A stretch of 64,000 nt of DNA, taken from Psychrobacter sp. P2G3. GTDB lineage: Bacteria > Pseudomonadota > Gammaproteobacteria > Pseudomonadales > Moraxellaceae. The notes beneath the pieces were generated by a model that had not been told where the DNA came from, did not search any database, and saw only the letters and a program-made list of their open reading frames with translations. Shown here piece by piece: positions 9,285 through 18,041 of this stretch; the first letter of the stretch is position 1, and every line of letters starts with the position of its first letter. The position numbers and the translations under genes are program-made. Location: NCBI RefSeq assembly GCF_001593285.1, contig NZ_CP012529.1, positions 3,038,001 through 3,102,000 of the forward strand, read 5' to 3'.

Positions 9285-10679
9285 ATGACCAACCCCGCAT
9301 CGATTGCTGATACTAATGATACTACTTATTCAAATATGAATTTTGATAATGGTTTAGACAATACTTTAGACAATGGTTTAGAAAGTATTGATGACTTAAA
9401 TTATGCCACATTGACCGATGCGCTGGAGCAAACGGTGTTTGAAAGCTTCGATGATGGTTTATACATCGGTATGATGTCGGGCACTAGCTTAGATGGTATG
9501 GACGCTGTTCTTTGTCAATTTAATGACAATGTTAATAGTGATGATCTTAATAATGATGACGACACGCCGCAACCCATGCGTTTATTGGCGACTTGTAGCC
9601 AGAATTTTCCACCACGTCTCCGTGAAGTGTTATTGGCCTTATGTCAGCCTAATGGTGTCCAAGAATTAACGCCAACAGCTGATGAACCAAACAGCGAGTT
9701 AGACTGGTTCGGTTGGGCAAGCAAAGAGTACGGTGAGTTTGCAAGCGACGTGGTCAATACCTTGTTGCAGCAGTCAAATACAGATAGTGAGTCCGTGCTA
9801 GCGATTGGCTGTCATGGTCAAACCGTGCGCCATCGCCCGCAAATGGGCTTTACGTTGCAATTAGTCGATGCCAATATCATCGCTGAGCGTACTGGCATTA
9901 GCGTCGTGAGTGATTTTCGTCGCCGTGATATGGCGGTCGGTGGTCAAGGTGCGCCTTTGGTCCCTGCTTTTCATCAAGCATTATTTGCCACGCCTGACTG
10001 TACCCGCATTTTATTAAACTTGGGTGGTATTGCTAATATCACCGTCTTGCCAGCGCTTACTAGTGACCTTTCAAACAATCAACAAGCAGATAGCGTTGTT
10101 GGTTATGATACGGGCCCTGCTAACTTATTATTAGATGCGTGGACGGCATTGCATACCGATAATGATTATGATGCTGGCGGTGCATGGGCACAATCTGGAC
10201 AAGTCGTTGAGCCGCTACTTAATCAGCTGATAGAGCATCCATTTTTTGCACGGTCTTACCCTAAGAGTACAGGTCGTGAAGATTTTAACTTAGCTTGGTT
10301 ACAGGACGAACTACAAAAATTCGATCAGGCTTCTGCCCATATTCGTTATTCATCCGCTGATGTACAAGCAACCTTGACCGAGCTGACGGCCATTAGTGCT
10401 AGTGCGCAAATTAACATGTTTATACAAGCTCATGAAAATAGTTCGGTGTATGTCTGCGGTGGCGGTGCGCTGAATGATTATTTGATGACACGCTTACAAG
10501 CACATCTCCCCCATTGCATAGTAGAGACTACTGCAAGCCTAGGACTTAACCCCGCTTGGGTAGAGGCGGTTGCTTTTGCTTGGCTGGCAAGGCAGACACT
10601 CATAGGTGAAACAGGTAACTTGCCAGCCGTTACTGGCGCAAGTAAAGGCGTTGTTTTGGGACAAGTGTGTTTTGCTTAA
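9285..10679 (+). CDS. anmK: Anhydro-N-acetylmuramic acid kinase
   Basis: This enzyme phosphorylates and opens 1,6-anhydro-MurNAc from recycled peptidoglycan, giving MurNAc-6-phosphate. The ATP-binding signature GMMSGTSLDGMD lies near 62-73. GCHGQTVRHRP, the catalytic-Asp loop VSDFRRRDMAVGGQGAPL, and LLNLGGIANIT follow in the expected order. The protein is 464 aa, about 95 longer than E. coli AnmK. It has an N-terminal Asn/Asp-rich extension of about 57 residues and an acidic insert (about 83-100, NDDD-rich) right after the first motif. AAGGGA precedes the ATG by seven bases. MurNAc-6-P etherase is not in this window. Confidence 0.94.
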   Translation: MTNPASIADTNDTTYSNMNFDNGLDNTLDNGLESIDDLNYATLTDALEQTVFESFDDGLYIGMMSGTSLDGMDAVLCQFNDNVNSDDLNNDDDTPQPMRLLATCSQNFPPRLREVLLALCQPNGVQELTPTADEPNSELDWFGWASKEYGEFASDVVNTLLQQSNTDSESVLAIGCHGQTVRHRPQMGFTLQLVDANIIAERTGISVVSDFRRRDMAVGGQGAPLVPAFHQALFATPDCTRILLNLGGIANITVLPALTSDLSNNQQADSVVGYDTGPANLLLDAWTALHTDNDYDAGGAWAQSGQVVEPLLNQLIEHPFFARSYPKSTGREDFNLAWLQDELQKFDQASAHIRYSSADVQATLTELTAISASAQINMFIQAHENSSVYVCGGGALNDYLMTRLQAHLPHCIVETTASLGLNPAWVEAVAFAWLARQTLIGETGNLPAVTGASKGVVLGQVCFA

Positions 10680-10920
10680 TCATTAACATTATTATTGAAT
10701 TTGTATAGTATTTAAGCGTGCAATCAATAGCACTATAGTGGCATATTACTCTAGCGTCACTATTCTATGAACTATTAAGTTTACAGACGTGCACTTATGT
10801 GCTTTATAATGGCTGTCAAAATAGTAAGATAACGCTATAAATAATATAGAACTATTCCTCAATAGCCATACAATACAAGCAAGTCCATCCCTTTAGGACC
10901 GCAAGTACAGGATATATCTC

Positions 10921-12276
10921 ATGAGCCAAAATAGCAGTTCATCGACACCGCAACATACCAATACTGCACCAAAACTGCGTCATAAACCACCTCATTATGA
11001 GCGTTCTGATGAGATGCGTGTCGTCGTCACGGGTATGGGTGCCGTTACCCCGCTAGGAGTGGATATCGAAAGCACATGGAAACGACTGCTCAACGGCGAA
11101 AGCGGCATTACCTCAATCTCACATTTCGATGCGACTGACTATCGCGCCCAAATCGCAGGCGTGATTAAAGACTTCGACACTAAGCAATATATGAGCCCCA
11201 AAGACGCACGCCGCTATGATGCATTTATGCACTATGGTGTAGCTGCTACTGCAATGGCACTTAAAGATGCAGGCTTCATTGAAGCAATCAGCGCAGAGGA
11301 CACTCCGGTACAGAATGTCGACCAAGAGCGCTTCGGTGTCATCTTAGGATCAGGCATTGGTGGTATTCAAACTATTGAAGATAGCTGCGCCATGCTAAAT
11401 GCAAGAGGTGCTAAAAAAGTATCACCATTTGTCGTTCCAGGCTCTATTGCCAATATGGCAGCTGGCCTAGTAGCTATCAAACACAAACTTAAAGGTCCCA
11501 ATCTTGCGACTGCAACGGCATGTACTACAGGTACGCATGCTATCGGTTTGGCTGCACGCCTAATCGCTTATGGTGATGCTGATGTCATGATTGCAGGTGG
11601 TAGCGAGAGAGGCTCGAGCCCATTAGGTATGGCAGGCTTCGCGGCTATGCATGCGCTCTCTACCCGCAATGATGAGCCGACCAAAGCATCACGTCCATTC
11701 GATAAAGATCGTGATGGTTTTGTGATGGGTGACGGCGCAGGCGTATTGGTACTGGAAAGCCTTGCTCACGCCAAGGCACGCGGTGCAACCATACTAGCTG
11801 AAGTTGTCGGCTTTGGTATGAGTGACGATGCCAGCCATATCACGGCGCCACCTGAAGATGGTAATGGTGCTGCACGCGCTATGCAAAGTGCCCTTAATGA
11901 CGCAGGTATTGATCCATCACGCGTTGGCTATGTCAACGCCCATGGTACTAGTACGCCTGCTGGAGATGTCGCTGAATCCATCGCGATTGAGACCGTATTT
12001 GCTTCAGTCAAAGACAGCATCTTGGTTAGCTCAACCAAATCTATGACTGGGCACTTATTAGGCGCAGCTGGTGGTGTTGAAGCTATCTTTACGATACTTG
12101 CTTTGCAGAATCAGCATGTACCGCCGACGATTAATCTAGACAATGTCGAGGACAACTGCAATTTAGACTATGTGGCCAATAAATCACGTAAAGTTGAAAA
12201 TCTTGATTACGCTGTATCTAATAGCTTTGGTTTTGGCGGCACCAATGGTTCATTGATTTTTGCACGTTGGTCATAG
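10921..12276 (+). CDS. fabF: 3-oxoacyl-ACP synthase II (KAS II)
   Basis: This enzyme condenses malonyl-ACP with acyl-ACP in fatty-acid elongation. The catalytic triad is visible: Cys201 in TACTTGTHAIG, His341 in NAHGTSTPAGD and His378 in MTGHLLGAAGG, followed by the NSFGFGGTNGSL end. The thiolase-fold core begins at MRVVVTGMGAVTPLG (residue 32), so there is an unusual polar N-terminal extension of about 31 residues. An internal ATG at 11014 would give the standard length. No acpP, fabG or fabD lies nearby. A strong terminator follows at 12383. Confidence 0.95.
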   Translation: MSQNSSSSTPQHTNTAPKLRHKPPHYERSDEMRVVVTGMGAVTPLGVDIESTWKRLLNGESGITSISHFDATDYRAQIAGVIKDFDTKQYMSPKDARRYDAFMHYGVAATAMALKDAGFIEAISAEDTPVQNVDQERFGVILGSGIGGIQTIEDSCAMLNARGAKKVSPFVVPGSIANMAAGLVAIKHKLKGPNLATATACTTGTHAIGLAARLIAYGDADVMIAGGSERGSSPLGMAGFAAMHALSTRNDEPTKASRPFDKDRDGFVMGDGAGVLVLESLAHAKARGATILAEVVGFGMSDDASHITAPPEDGNGAARAMQSALNDAGIDPSRVGYVNAHGTSTPAGDVAESIAIETVFASVKDSILVSSTKSMTGHLLGAAGGVEAIFTILALQNQHVPPTINLDNVEDNCNLDYVANKSRKVENLDYAVSNSFGFGGTNGSLIFARWS

Positions 12277-12382
12277 TTATCATAGTTATTGAGCCTAAGT
12301 TGAATCATAATTAAGCTATAAAAGTGAATAATGCTATCAATGTAACGTTGGTAGCAGATTTGCTACGTTTGTCCCCTTGCAG

Positions 12383-12420
12383 CCCCTTATCATAGTTGCG
12401 TATGATAAGGGGTAATTTTT
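12383..12420 (+). terminator. Intrinsic terminator after fabF
   Basis: A perfect 12-bp stem (12383-12394 CCCCTTATCATA, 12401-12412 TATGATAAGGGG) has a 6-base loop and is followed by AATTTTT. It separates fabF from the next gene. Confidence 0.88.
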
Positions 12421-12441
12421 AGAAAATTTATGGAAGAGTCT

Positions 12442-13278
12442 ATGTCAAGCTATTCGTTTTCGCATCAATTTTATCAGCGGTGGACCCGTGCGCCAGAGCA
12501 GATACGCGCTGCCATTGTCCAAGAATTAACGGATATTACTACTCTGCTGCAAACAGACACTCCTTTTGAAAGTTTTACCTTTAGTCTGCCTGATTTAGAC
12601 GCGCACCTTGATGAGTTATATAGTGTGGATGAAGCAGAGCAAGCGGCTGCAAAAGAGCTTGCCGATAAGCAGGCGGAACAACGTGCCGCTGCTGAACAAC
12701 AACGCTTAGCAGAAGAGAAAAAAGCCACAGAAGAAAAAGCACGTGCTGCAGCAAAAGTTGAGCGTGAAGAAGCTAAGCGCCAAGAAGAAAAGCTGCAGAT
12801 AGATCGAGCGCAAAAAGAGCAAGCACAAAAGCAACAAGCGCAAAAAGAAGAGCGTGCAGCACAACTAGAAACCGATAAAAATAACCGTGCTAAAGTAGCG
12901 CAAGATACAAATGCAGCAGCTACTACCAATGATAATCCTGACACTGGTACTAATGTTAGCGTTACAGACAATGAGAAAAATAGCGCTGATGGTAGTATTC
13001 ATCCTAACAACCATACAGAACATACTATTGTGAAGCCTAAAAAAGGTGCAGCAATTGATTTGTCATTTAAGGATCCAGAGTTAAGTGCTGCCCATGAGAC
13101 CTTAATTCATGAGCTAGAGATGCACGTAGATGATTACCTCAGTGAGCAAATGATGCAAATGTCTGAGGACTTAAAATCATGGTTACGTGCCGAAGTTAGT
13201 CATCAACTAGCTGGTATTACAGAAAAAAACCAAGCTGTCGAAGATATTATTCAAAGAAACATTGCTAAGAAGAACTAG
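12442..13278 (+). CDS. Uncharacterised coiled-coil protein
   Basis: I do not recognise this 278-aa protein. The start at 12442 is preferred over the in-frame ATG at 12430 because the GGAAGAG just before it would be the ribosome binding site. Residues about 5-65 look like a small folded N-terminal domain. Residues about 70-160 are a charged Ala/Glu/Lys/Gln-rich coiled coil reminiscent of the TolA stalk, followed by a polar Asn/Thr linker. Residues about 205-278 form an amphipathic helical C-terminal region (DPELSAAHETLIHELEMHVDDYLSEQ is the flavour). There is no signal peptide or transmembrane helix. It is a single-gene unit bounded by terminators. Confidence 0.75.
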   Translation: MSSYSFSHQFYQRWTRAPEQIRAAIVQELTDITTLLQTDTPFESFTFSLPDLDAHLDELYSVDEAEQAAAKELADKQAEQRAAAEQQRLAEEKKATEEKARAAAKVEREEAKRQEEKLQIDRAQKEQAQKQQAQKEERAAQLETDKNNRAKVAQDTNAAATTNDNPDTGTNVSVTDNEKNSADGSIHPNNHTEHTIVKPKKGAAIDLSFKDPELSAAHETLIHELEMHVDDYLSEQMMQMSEDLKSWLRAEVSHQLAGITEKNQAVEDIIQRNIAKKN

Positions 13279-13356
13279 CTTTTGAAAGGGCTTAGCATTT
13301 ATTGATTATTGTATTTATTACTGATTTTCTAAGTACCTTAAAAAGCTTTAACACAA

Positions 13357-13388
13357 AAAAATCCTCGTAAATAATTTACGGGGATTTT
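13357..13388 (+). terminator. Bidirectional terminator between convergent genes
   Basis: The stem AAAAATCCTCGTAAAT with ATTTACGGGGATTTTT (G-T pairs allowed) has A-rich and T-rich flanks. It can serve the coiled-coil gene on plus and pepP on minus. Confidence 0.75.
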
Positions 13389-13434
13389 TCTATTTTAGGG
13401 CGGGATATGCATTCGTAGATACAAGCTTTTATTT

Positions 13435-15252
13435 TTAAATGGCTTGTGTACGCTCGGTCAACCATTCAAGTGCCGCGCCATCAACGCGATCTTTTAGCTC
13501 AGCAAAGACTTGGCTATGATAGTCGTTTAACCAATCTATCTCTACCTGATCCAACAATGAAGACTCAATCAAACGAGTATCAATTGGGCAGTAAGTGATG
13601 GTTTCAAAGTTTAAGAATTTACCAAACTCAGTTTCAGTCGGACTCGCAACTGACATATTTACCACCAAGTTTTCAATACGAATACCCCACTTACCTTCGC
13701 GGTATAGACCTGGTTCATTACTGGATATCATGCCTTCTTTCATCGCGCGCTCTTTTGGCGTACTGGCACTATAGGCGATGACTTGCGGGCCTTCATGGAC
13801 GTTTAAGAAGTAACCAACGCCATGCCCTGTACCATGACCATAATCCATCTGTGCTTGCCATAATGGCGCACGACAAATCGCATCAATTAGTGGCGAGGCA
13901 ATACCATCAGGGAAGCTTGCACGCGCTAAAGCAATATGGGCTTTGAGTACCGTGGTAAAGTCGCGTTTGTGCTCGCTGCTTACTTGGCCAATACCGACCA
14001 CGCGAGTGATATCGGTGGTGCCGTTTTGATATTGAGCGCCTGAGTCAATCAGCAATAATCCACCTTCGCCCTCAACGACGTCAAGGTAGCTAAACTTTTC
14101 TGGTGTCGCACGGTAATGCGGCAACGCACCATTTTCATTAAATCCTGCAATGGTTGGAAAACTTGGCGATACATAATGTGGCTGCTGACTACGTACCTCA
14201 ATCAGCATACTATCAACGTCCAGCTCACTTAAGCGTTCACCATCTGCTAAGCGCTTCTCAAATGTGGCAAAGAATTCACTTAATGCGGCTCCATCTTGAC
14301 GCATGGCTTCACGTACATGATCGATATCTGAGTCAGATTTAACAGATTTTAGCAAAGTGCTCGGTGCCATTTGCTCGATAAAGCCTACATCGTCCGCCAT
14401 TTTTGATAGCGTACCCACTGCGACTTTACTTGGATCTAACAATAGCAAGTCATCTGGCGTCAGCGCACTCAATGCATCTTGTACTGCATCATAATCAGCA
14501 AGCGTTATACCGCTATCTTTTAGGGCTTTTTCAATATCGCTACTGACTTTATTATTATCAACAAACAATGTCGCTTTGTCTGCACTAATCAGCATATGCG
14601 CTAAAAACACAGGATTATAATCGACGTCAGCGCCGCGTAAGTTGGTCAACCATGCAATGTCATCTAAGCTAGAAAGCAGGTGATACGTTGCGCTTGCATC
14701 GCCCATACTGGCACGCACGGCAGCAAGTTTTGAGGTAGCAGACTGGGCGAGAAACTGCTCATCGTGAGCATATAACTCTGCTGATGGTAGCGCTGGACGA
14801 TCGCTCCATATGTCTGTCAATACATCACGCTCAGTGATTAAAGTAATGTCGTTGGCATCAAAAGCGTCTAGTAACTTATCTTGCTCAGCGATAGATAGCA
14901 CATTACCATCGACTGCTACGCTATCACCTTCTTGCAAGTGCTCGGCGAGCCAATCGATATGATTTGGCTGGCCTGGAGCAAGCTTCTCTAAGCTGATACC
15001 TGTACCTTCTAGCTGATCAGCTGCGTGCACCCAATAGCGACTATCAGTCCATAGGCCGGCAAAATCAGCCGTAACGACGAGCGTACCGACTGAGCCTGTA
15101 AACCCTGACAACCACAAACGTGATTGCCAATATTCTGGTAAGTACTCAGATAAATGTGGATCAGCAGATGGCACAATAATCGCGGTAAGGTCTTGGGCAG
15201 CTAAGCTTTTACGTAAGCTATCGATACGATCATGAATGGTTTGTTTATTCAT
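13435..15252 (-). CDS. pepP: Xaa-Pro aminopeptidase (M24B)
   Basis: This metallopeptidase removes N-terminal residues preceding proline. At 605 aa it is the long three-domain aminopeptidase P type: two creatinase-like N-terminal domains (about 1-310), the pita-bread catalytic domain (about 315-540) and a C-terminal M24 extension. Metal ligands are visible: Asp in LLLIDSGAQY and in GTTDITR, His in GTGHGVGYFLNVHEGP, Glu in SSNEPGLY and Glu in WGIRIENL. AAGGAAG lies before the ATG. It is a cytosolic enzyme; the preceding minus-strand gene upstream is a peptide transporter, so both belong to peptide use. The symbol is by family; an E. coli-type PepP would be about 440 aa. Confidence 0.93.
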   Translation of the reverse strand: MNKQTIHDRIDSLRKSLAAQDLTAIIVPSADPHLSEYLPEYWQSRLWLSGFTGSVGTLVVTADFAGLWTDSRYWVHAADQLEGTGISLEKLAPGQPNHIDWLAEHLQEGDSVAVDGNVLSIAEQDKLLDAFDANDITLITERDVLTDIWSDRPALPSAELYAHDEQFLAQSATSKLAAVRASMGDASATYHLLSSLDDIAWLTNLRGADVDYNPVFLAHMLISADKATLFVDNNKVSSDIEKALKDSGITLADYDAVQDALSALTPDDLLLLDPSKVAVGTLSKMADDVGFIEQMAPSTLLKSVKSDSDIDHVREAMRQDGAALSEFFATFEKRLADGERLSELDVDSMLIEVRSQQPHYVSPSFPTIAGFNENGALPHYRATPEKFSYLDVVEGEGGLLLIDSGAQYQNGTTDITRVVGIGQVSSEHKRDFTTVLKAHIALARASFPDGIASPLIDAICRAPLWQAQMDYGHGTGHGVGYFLNVHEGPQVIAYSASTPKERAMKEGMISSNEPGLYREGKWGIRIENLVVNMSVASPTETEFGKFLNFETITYCPIDTRLIESSLLDQVEIDWLNDYHSQVFAELKDRVDGAALEWLTERTQAI

Positions 15253-15631
15253 TAAATGCTTCCTTATTGGTTTTAGAGAAGTTTTATCGTGAGGCGGCTA
15301 TGATTAGTCGTCTTATTCGAGCGGGTAAAGTTGCTTTAAAGTTTAATTAAATAATCAGTATTTGAATCAGCCACATTCAATATGTTTGAGAATTAAAATG
15401 TTGTAAAAAGTCAGATACCAAATATATGAGGCCAACTATTATTTCAGCAGAATAGTATTAAAGCAGAACATCATTAGATGTTTGGGCAGAAAGTAGGCTT
15501 TCAATAGCCTGAGGCAAATATCTCACCAAGTGAAACAATAAAACGTGCTACCAGTAATGGTAACACGTCTCATCATCTGTCATTGACTTGTGCGGTACAC
15601 TTGCTCAACGACTTATTAAAAACCCTATTAA
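15253..15631. other. Intergenic region between peptide transporter and aminopeptidase P
   Basis: No coding sequence. An imperfect hairpin (15543-15568, arms ACGTGCTACC/GGTAACACGT) lies about 65 bases after the transporter stop and may be its 3' end signal, though it lacks a clear T-run. The rest is AT-rich upstream DNA of pepP. Confidence 0.5.
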
Positions 15632-17194
15632 TTAGCTGACTTTATCGGCACGCTCACTTTTTTGTAGCATGTTATTAATAGGCTTCGCTAATACCAATAA
15701 TAAGGCAGCAGTAACAACCAATAAAATCGTCATCGTCGTAAATAGATCTGGTAAGCCTTCAATCTTATCAGCTGAAACGTTGCCACCGAAAAATGCGGCA
15801 ACCAAATTACCCATGGCTAAAGAAGCAAAGAAAAGTCCCATCATCTGACCTTGCATGCCTTTTGGTGCAAGCTTAGTCATTGAAGACAGACCTACAGGAC
15901 TAAGTGCCAGTTCGCCAAGCGTTAGTAACAGCAAACTACCTACCAACCATAAAGGTGATGCCAACCCGCTATCATTAGTCAAAATGCTTTTAGATGCCAC
16001 AATCATTAAGCCAAAACCTGCGGCGGCAAGTAACATACCGAGAGCAAATTTCACCATACTACTAGGCTCAACGCCTCTATTACCAAGCTTAACCCATACA
16101 ATACTAATAATTGGCGCTAAGAGAAGAATAAATAAAGGGTTGAGCGATTGAAACCAAATACTCGGTATCTCAAAACCTAAAACGTTGAGATCAGTATAGC
16201 GATCGGCAAACAAGTTAAAAGACGTCGGCTGCTGCTCAAAGCTTGACCAAAACAGCGTCGAGCCGATAATTAAAATAAAGCAAATTAACAGACGGAGCTT
16301 ATCGGTTTTATCAAGCCTAGGTGAAATGAACATAATAGCAAAATAAAGTATCACCACACCTGCGATGATATAGGTCATATACTCAGCCACCATTTGAGGC
16401 TGAAACGGCATCATACCTGTAGAGACCAAAATGACGATTGTGGCTAGTAAAGCTAAGAATCCTGCGACCCAGCGACCGACGTTTTTATGGCGATCATTGG
16501 CATGTTCCCACTCAGCCGTGATACCTTTTGCTCGTGCATAGCGTGTTAAAGTTTTTTGGGCAGAAAAACGGTATATGAGCAATGATACTAGCATGCCCAG
16601 ACCACCGACACCGAAACCAACATGCCACATGCCTTTTTCTTTGAACACCCCAACGATAAGCGCGGCTAATAATGCACCAATATTGATACCCATATAGAAT
16701 AAAGTAAAGCCACTATCACGGCGTACATCACCCTTAGAATACAACGCACCGACCATCACTGAAATACAAGTTTTGAATAAGCCTGAGCCCAAAACAATAC
16801 ACATTAGACCGACGAAAAATAATGTCATACCAAACATAGCGGAAAGCGCAATACACAAGTGACCAAGGGCAATAATAATACTACCCCACCACAGGGCACG
16901 CTCTTGACCCAGCCAATTATCAGCTAGCCAGCCGCCTGGCACTGCTGCCAAGTATAAAGAGCCAGCAAAAATGCCGTAGATAGCAGAAGCGGTTACCTCA
17001 TCAAAGCCAAAACCACCGCTGCCTACCGTTGCCACCATAAAAAGTACTAATAGCGGGCGAATACTATAATAAGAGAACCGTTCCCACATTTCAGTAAAGA
17101 ACAATGGACGTAATGGCTGAGGGTGTCCCATAAATCCATTATCTAGTGCTTCTAGCTCAGCGGTATTAACCTCTGATTGTGTCTCCGTTCTCAT
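15632..17194 (-). CDS. POT-family proton-dependent oligopeptide transporter
   Basis: This is an inner-membrane major-facilitator protein importing di- and tripeptides with protons. The 520-aa protein has about 14 hydrophobic helices. It has the POT hallmark ExxER as EMWERFSYYSIRPLL at about 33-47. The second hallmark, GGWLADNWLGQERA with the conserved Asp and Gly, lies near residue 87. The FTLFYMGINIGAL segment corresponds to the PTR2 signature. AAGGA precedes the ATG. It lies 380 bases upstream of pepP on the same strand, a sensible pairing for peptide uptake and cleavage. E. coli relatives are DtpA/DtpB; the exact orthologue is not decided. Confidence 0.94.
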   Translation of the reverse strand: MRTETQSEVNTAELEALDNGFMGHPQPLRPLFFTEMWERFSYYSIRPLLVLFMVATVGSGGFGFDEVTASAIYGIFAGSLYLAAVPGGWLADNWLGQERALWWGSIIIALGHLCIALSAMFGMTLFFVGLMCIVLGSGLFKTCISVMVGALYSKGDVRRDSGFTLFYMGINIGALLAALIVGVFKEKGMWHVGFGVGGLGMLVSLLIYRFSAQKTLTRYARAKGITAEWEHANDRHKNVGRWVAGFLALLATIVILVSTGMMPFQPQMVAEYMTYIIAGVVILYFAIMFISPRLDKTDKLRLLICFILIIGSTLFWSSFEQQPTSFNLFADRYTDLNVLGFEIPSIWFQSLNPLFILLLAPIISIVWVKLGNRGVEPSSMVKFALGMLLAAAGFGLMIVASKSILTNDSGLASPLWLVGSLLLLTLGELALSPVGLSSMTKLAPKGMQGQMMGLFFASLAMGNLVAAFFGGNVSADKIEGLPDLFTTMTILLVVTAALLLVLAKPINNMLQKSERADKVS

Positions 17195-17352
17195 AAATTT
17201 ATTCCTTTAACACACTACTATAGAGATGACCAAGCCCTTCATTATTGAGACGGACGGTCGTAAATGCGCGTTATTGTTTCATTAGATTATCAGTATGTAA
17301 AGGGAAAGATTGTTTACTATTTGAACAAATGCCTACGAAAACTTGACAAAAA

Positions 17353-17392
17353 AAAGCACCAACCTATTAAAAATAATAGGTCGGTGCTTTTA
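17353..17392 (-). terminator. Intrinsic terminator after the Ala-rich membrane protein gene
   Basis: The stem AAGCACCAACCTATT/AATAGGTCGGTGCTT contains one mismatch. On the minus strand it is followed by a run of Ts (complement of the A tract at 17348-17355), as expected for the gene ending at 17457. Confidence 0.75.
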
Positions 17393-17456
17393 TACAAGCT
17401 TGATAATTAGAAGCTAATCGTGTTGCTTATACATACTATTAAGTAATGATATTCGC

Positions 17457-17906
17457 TTACTGTGCAGCTGCGGTGTCGTCAGCAGTACCAGCATCTAAAT
17501 CACCATCAGCCTGTTCTGCTGTTAAATCAGTATCTTCGACTGCTGCTTGGCTAACTGTACCAGAAGCAGTTGCAGTACCAGCTTCAGCGCTAACCACTGC
17601 ACCACTCGTATCTTCTGCAGGGGTCACTGTTGCATCAGCTGGCGTTTCAGTTGCTGTTGCAGCATCTGCTGAAGCAGCTGTCTCTGTCTCTGCGGTGTCA
17701 GCTGTTTCTGTATCTTCAGCAGCAATAGCTTCTGCTTCATCAGCCGCTGCCGAAGCCTCAGTAGTTTCAGCCGTGATGTGCTCTCCTGCTGGACGCAAGA
17801 ATGCTGAAATACCAATAAGTAAGACAATACCTAAAAACAAGGCAATGCCACCTAGAGCATACATAAACTCTTTTTTTGGATTGTTGTTGACGATATCTTC
17901 TGACAT
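17457..17906 (-). CDS. Uncharacterised single-pass membrane protein with Ala/Thr/Glu-rich tail
   Basis: I do not recognise this 149-aa protein. After about 13 polar residues (MSEDIVNNNPKKEF) there is one transmembrane helix (about 14-35, YALGGIALFLGIVLLIG...). A long acidic low-complexity tail of about 110 residues made mostly of Ala, Thr, Glu and Asp follows. With no cleavable signal and a KK on the short N-terminal side, the tail probably faces the periplasm. Composition alone says nothing about function. AAGGTGG lies just before the ATG. It is a single-gene unit. Several shadow frames here are long because of the biased codons; this frame has the start signal and the sensible topology. Confidence 0.7.
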   Translation of the reverse strand: MSEDIVNNNPKKEFMYALGGIALFLGIVLLIGISAFLRPAGEHITAETTEASAAADEAEAIAAEDTETADTAETETAASADAATATETPADATVTPAEDTSGAVVSAEAGTATASGTVSQAAVEDTDLTAEQADGDLDAGTADDTAAAQ

Positions 17907-18041
17907 ACCTTATCCACCTTGCACAAAATATTTAAAATTTTAGCCTATTATATCGCAATTTATACCAATGTGTTCAAACCCTTAACTATTTAAAGGAATT
18001 ATTATTTAGTACATGCCAATTAAGCTGTGATAATGACGCTC

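Noticed and set aside
12474..12971. A long Ser/Cys/Ala-rich frame antisense to the coiled-coil gene.
   Set aside because: It is the mirror of Glu/Lys/Ala-rich codons; the composition is typical of a shadow frame.
17446..17943. A 165-codon Ser/Ala/Val-rich frame antisense to the Ala-rich membrane protein gene.
   Set aside because: The minus frame has a binding site, a clear membrane helix and a terminator in the right place; the plus frame has none of these.
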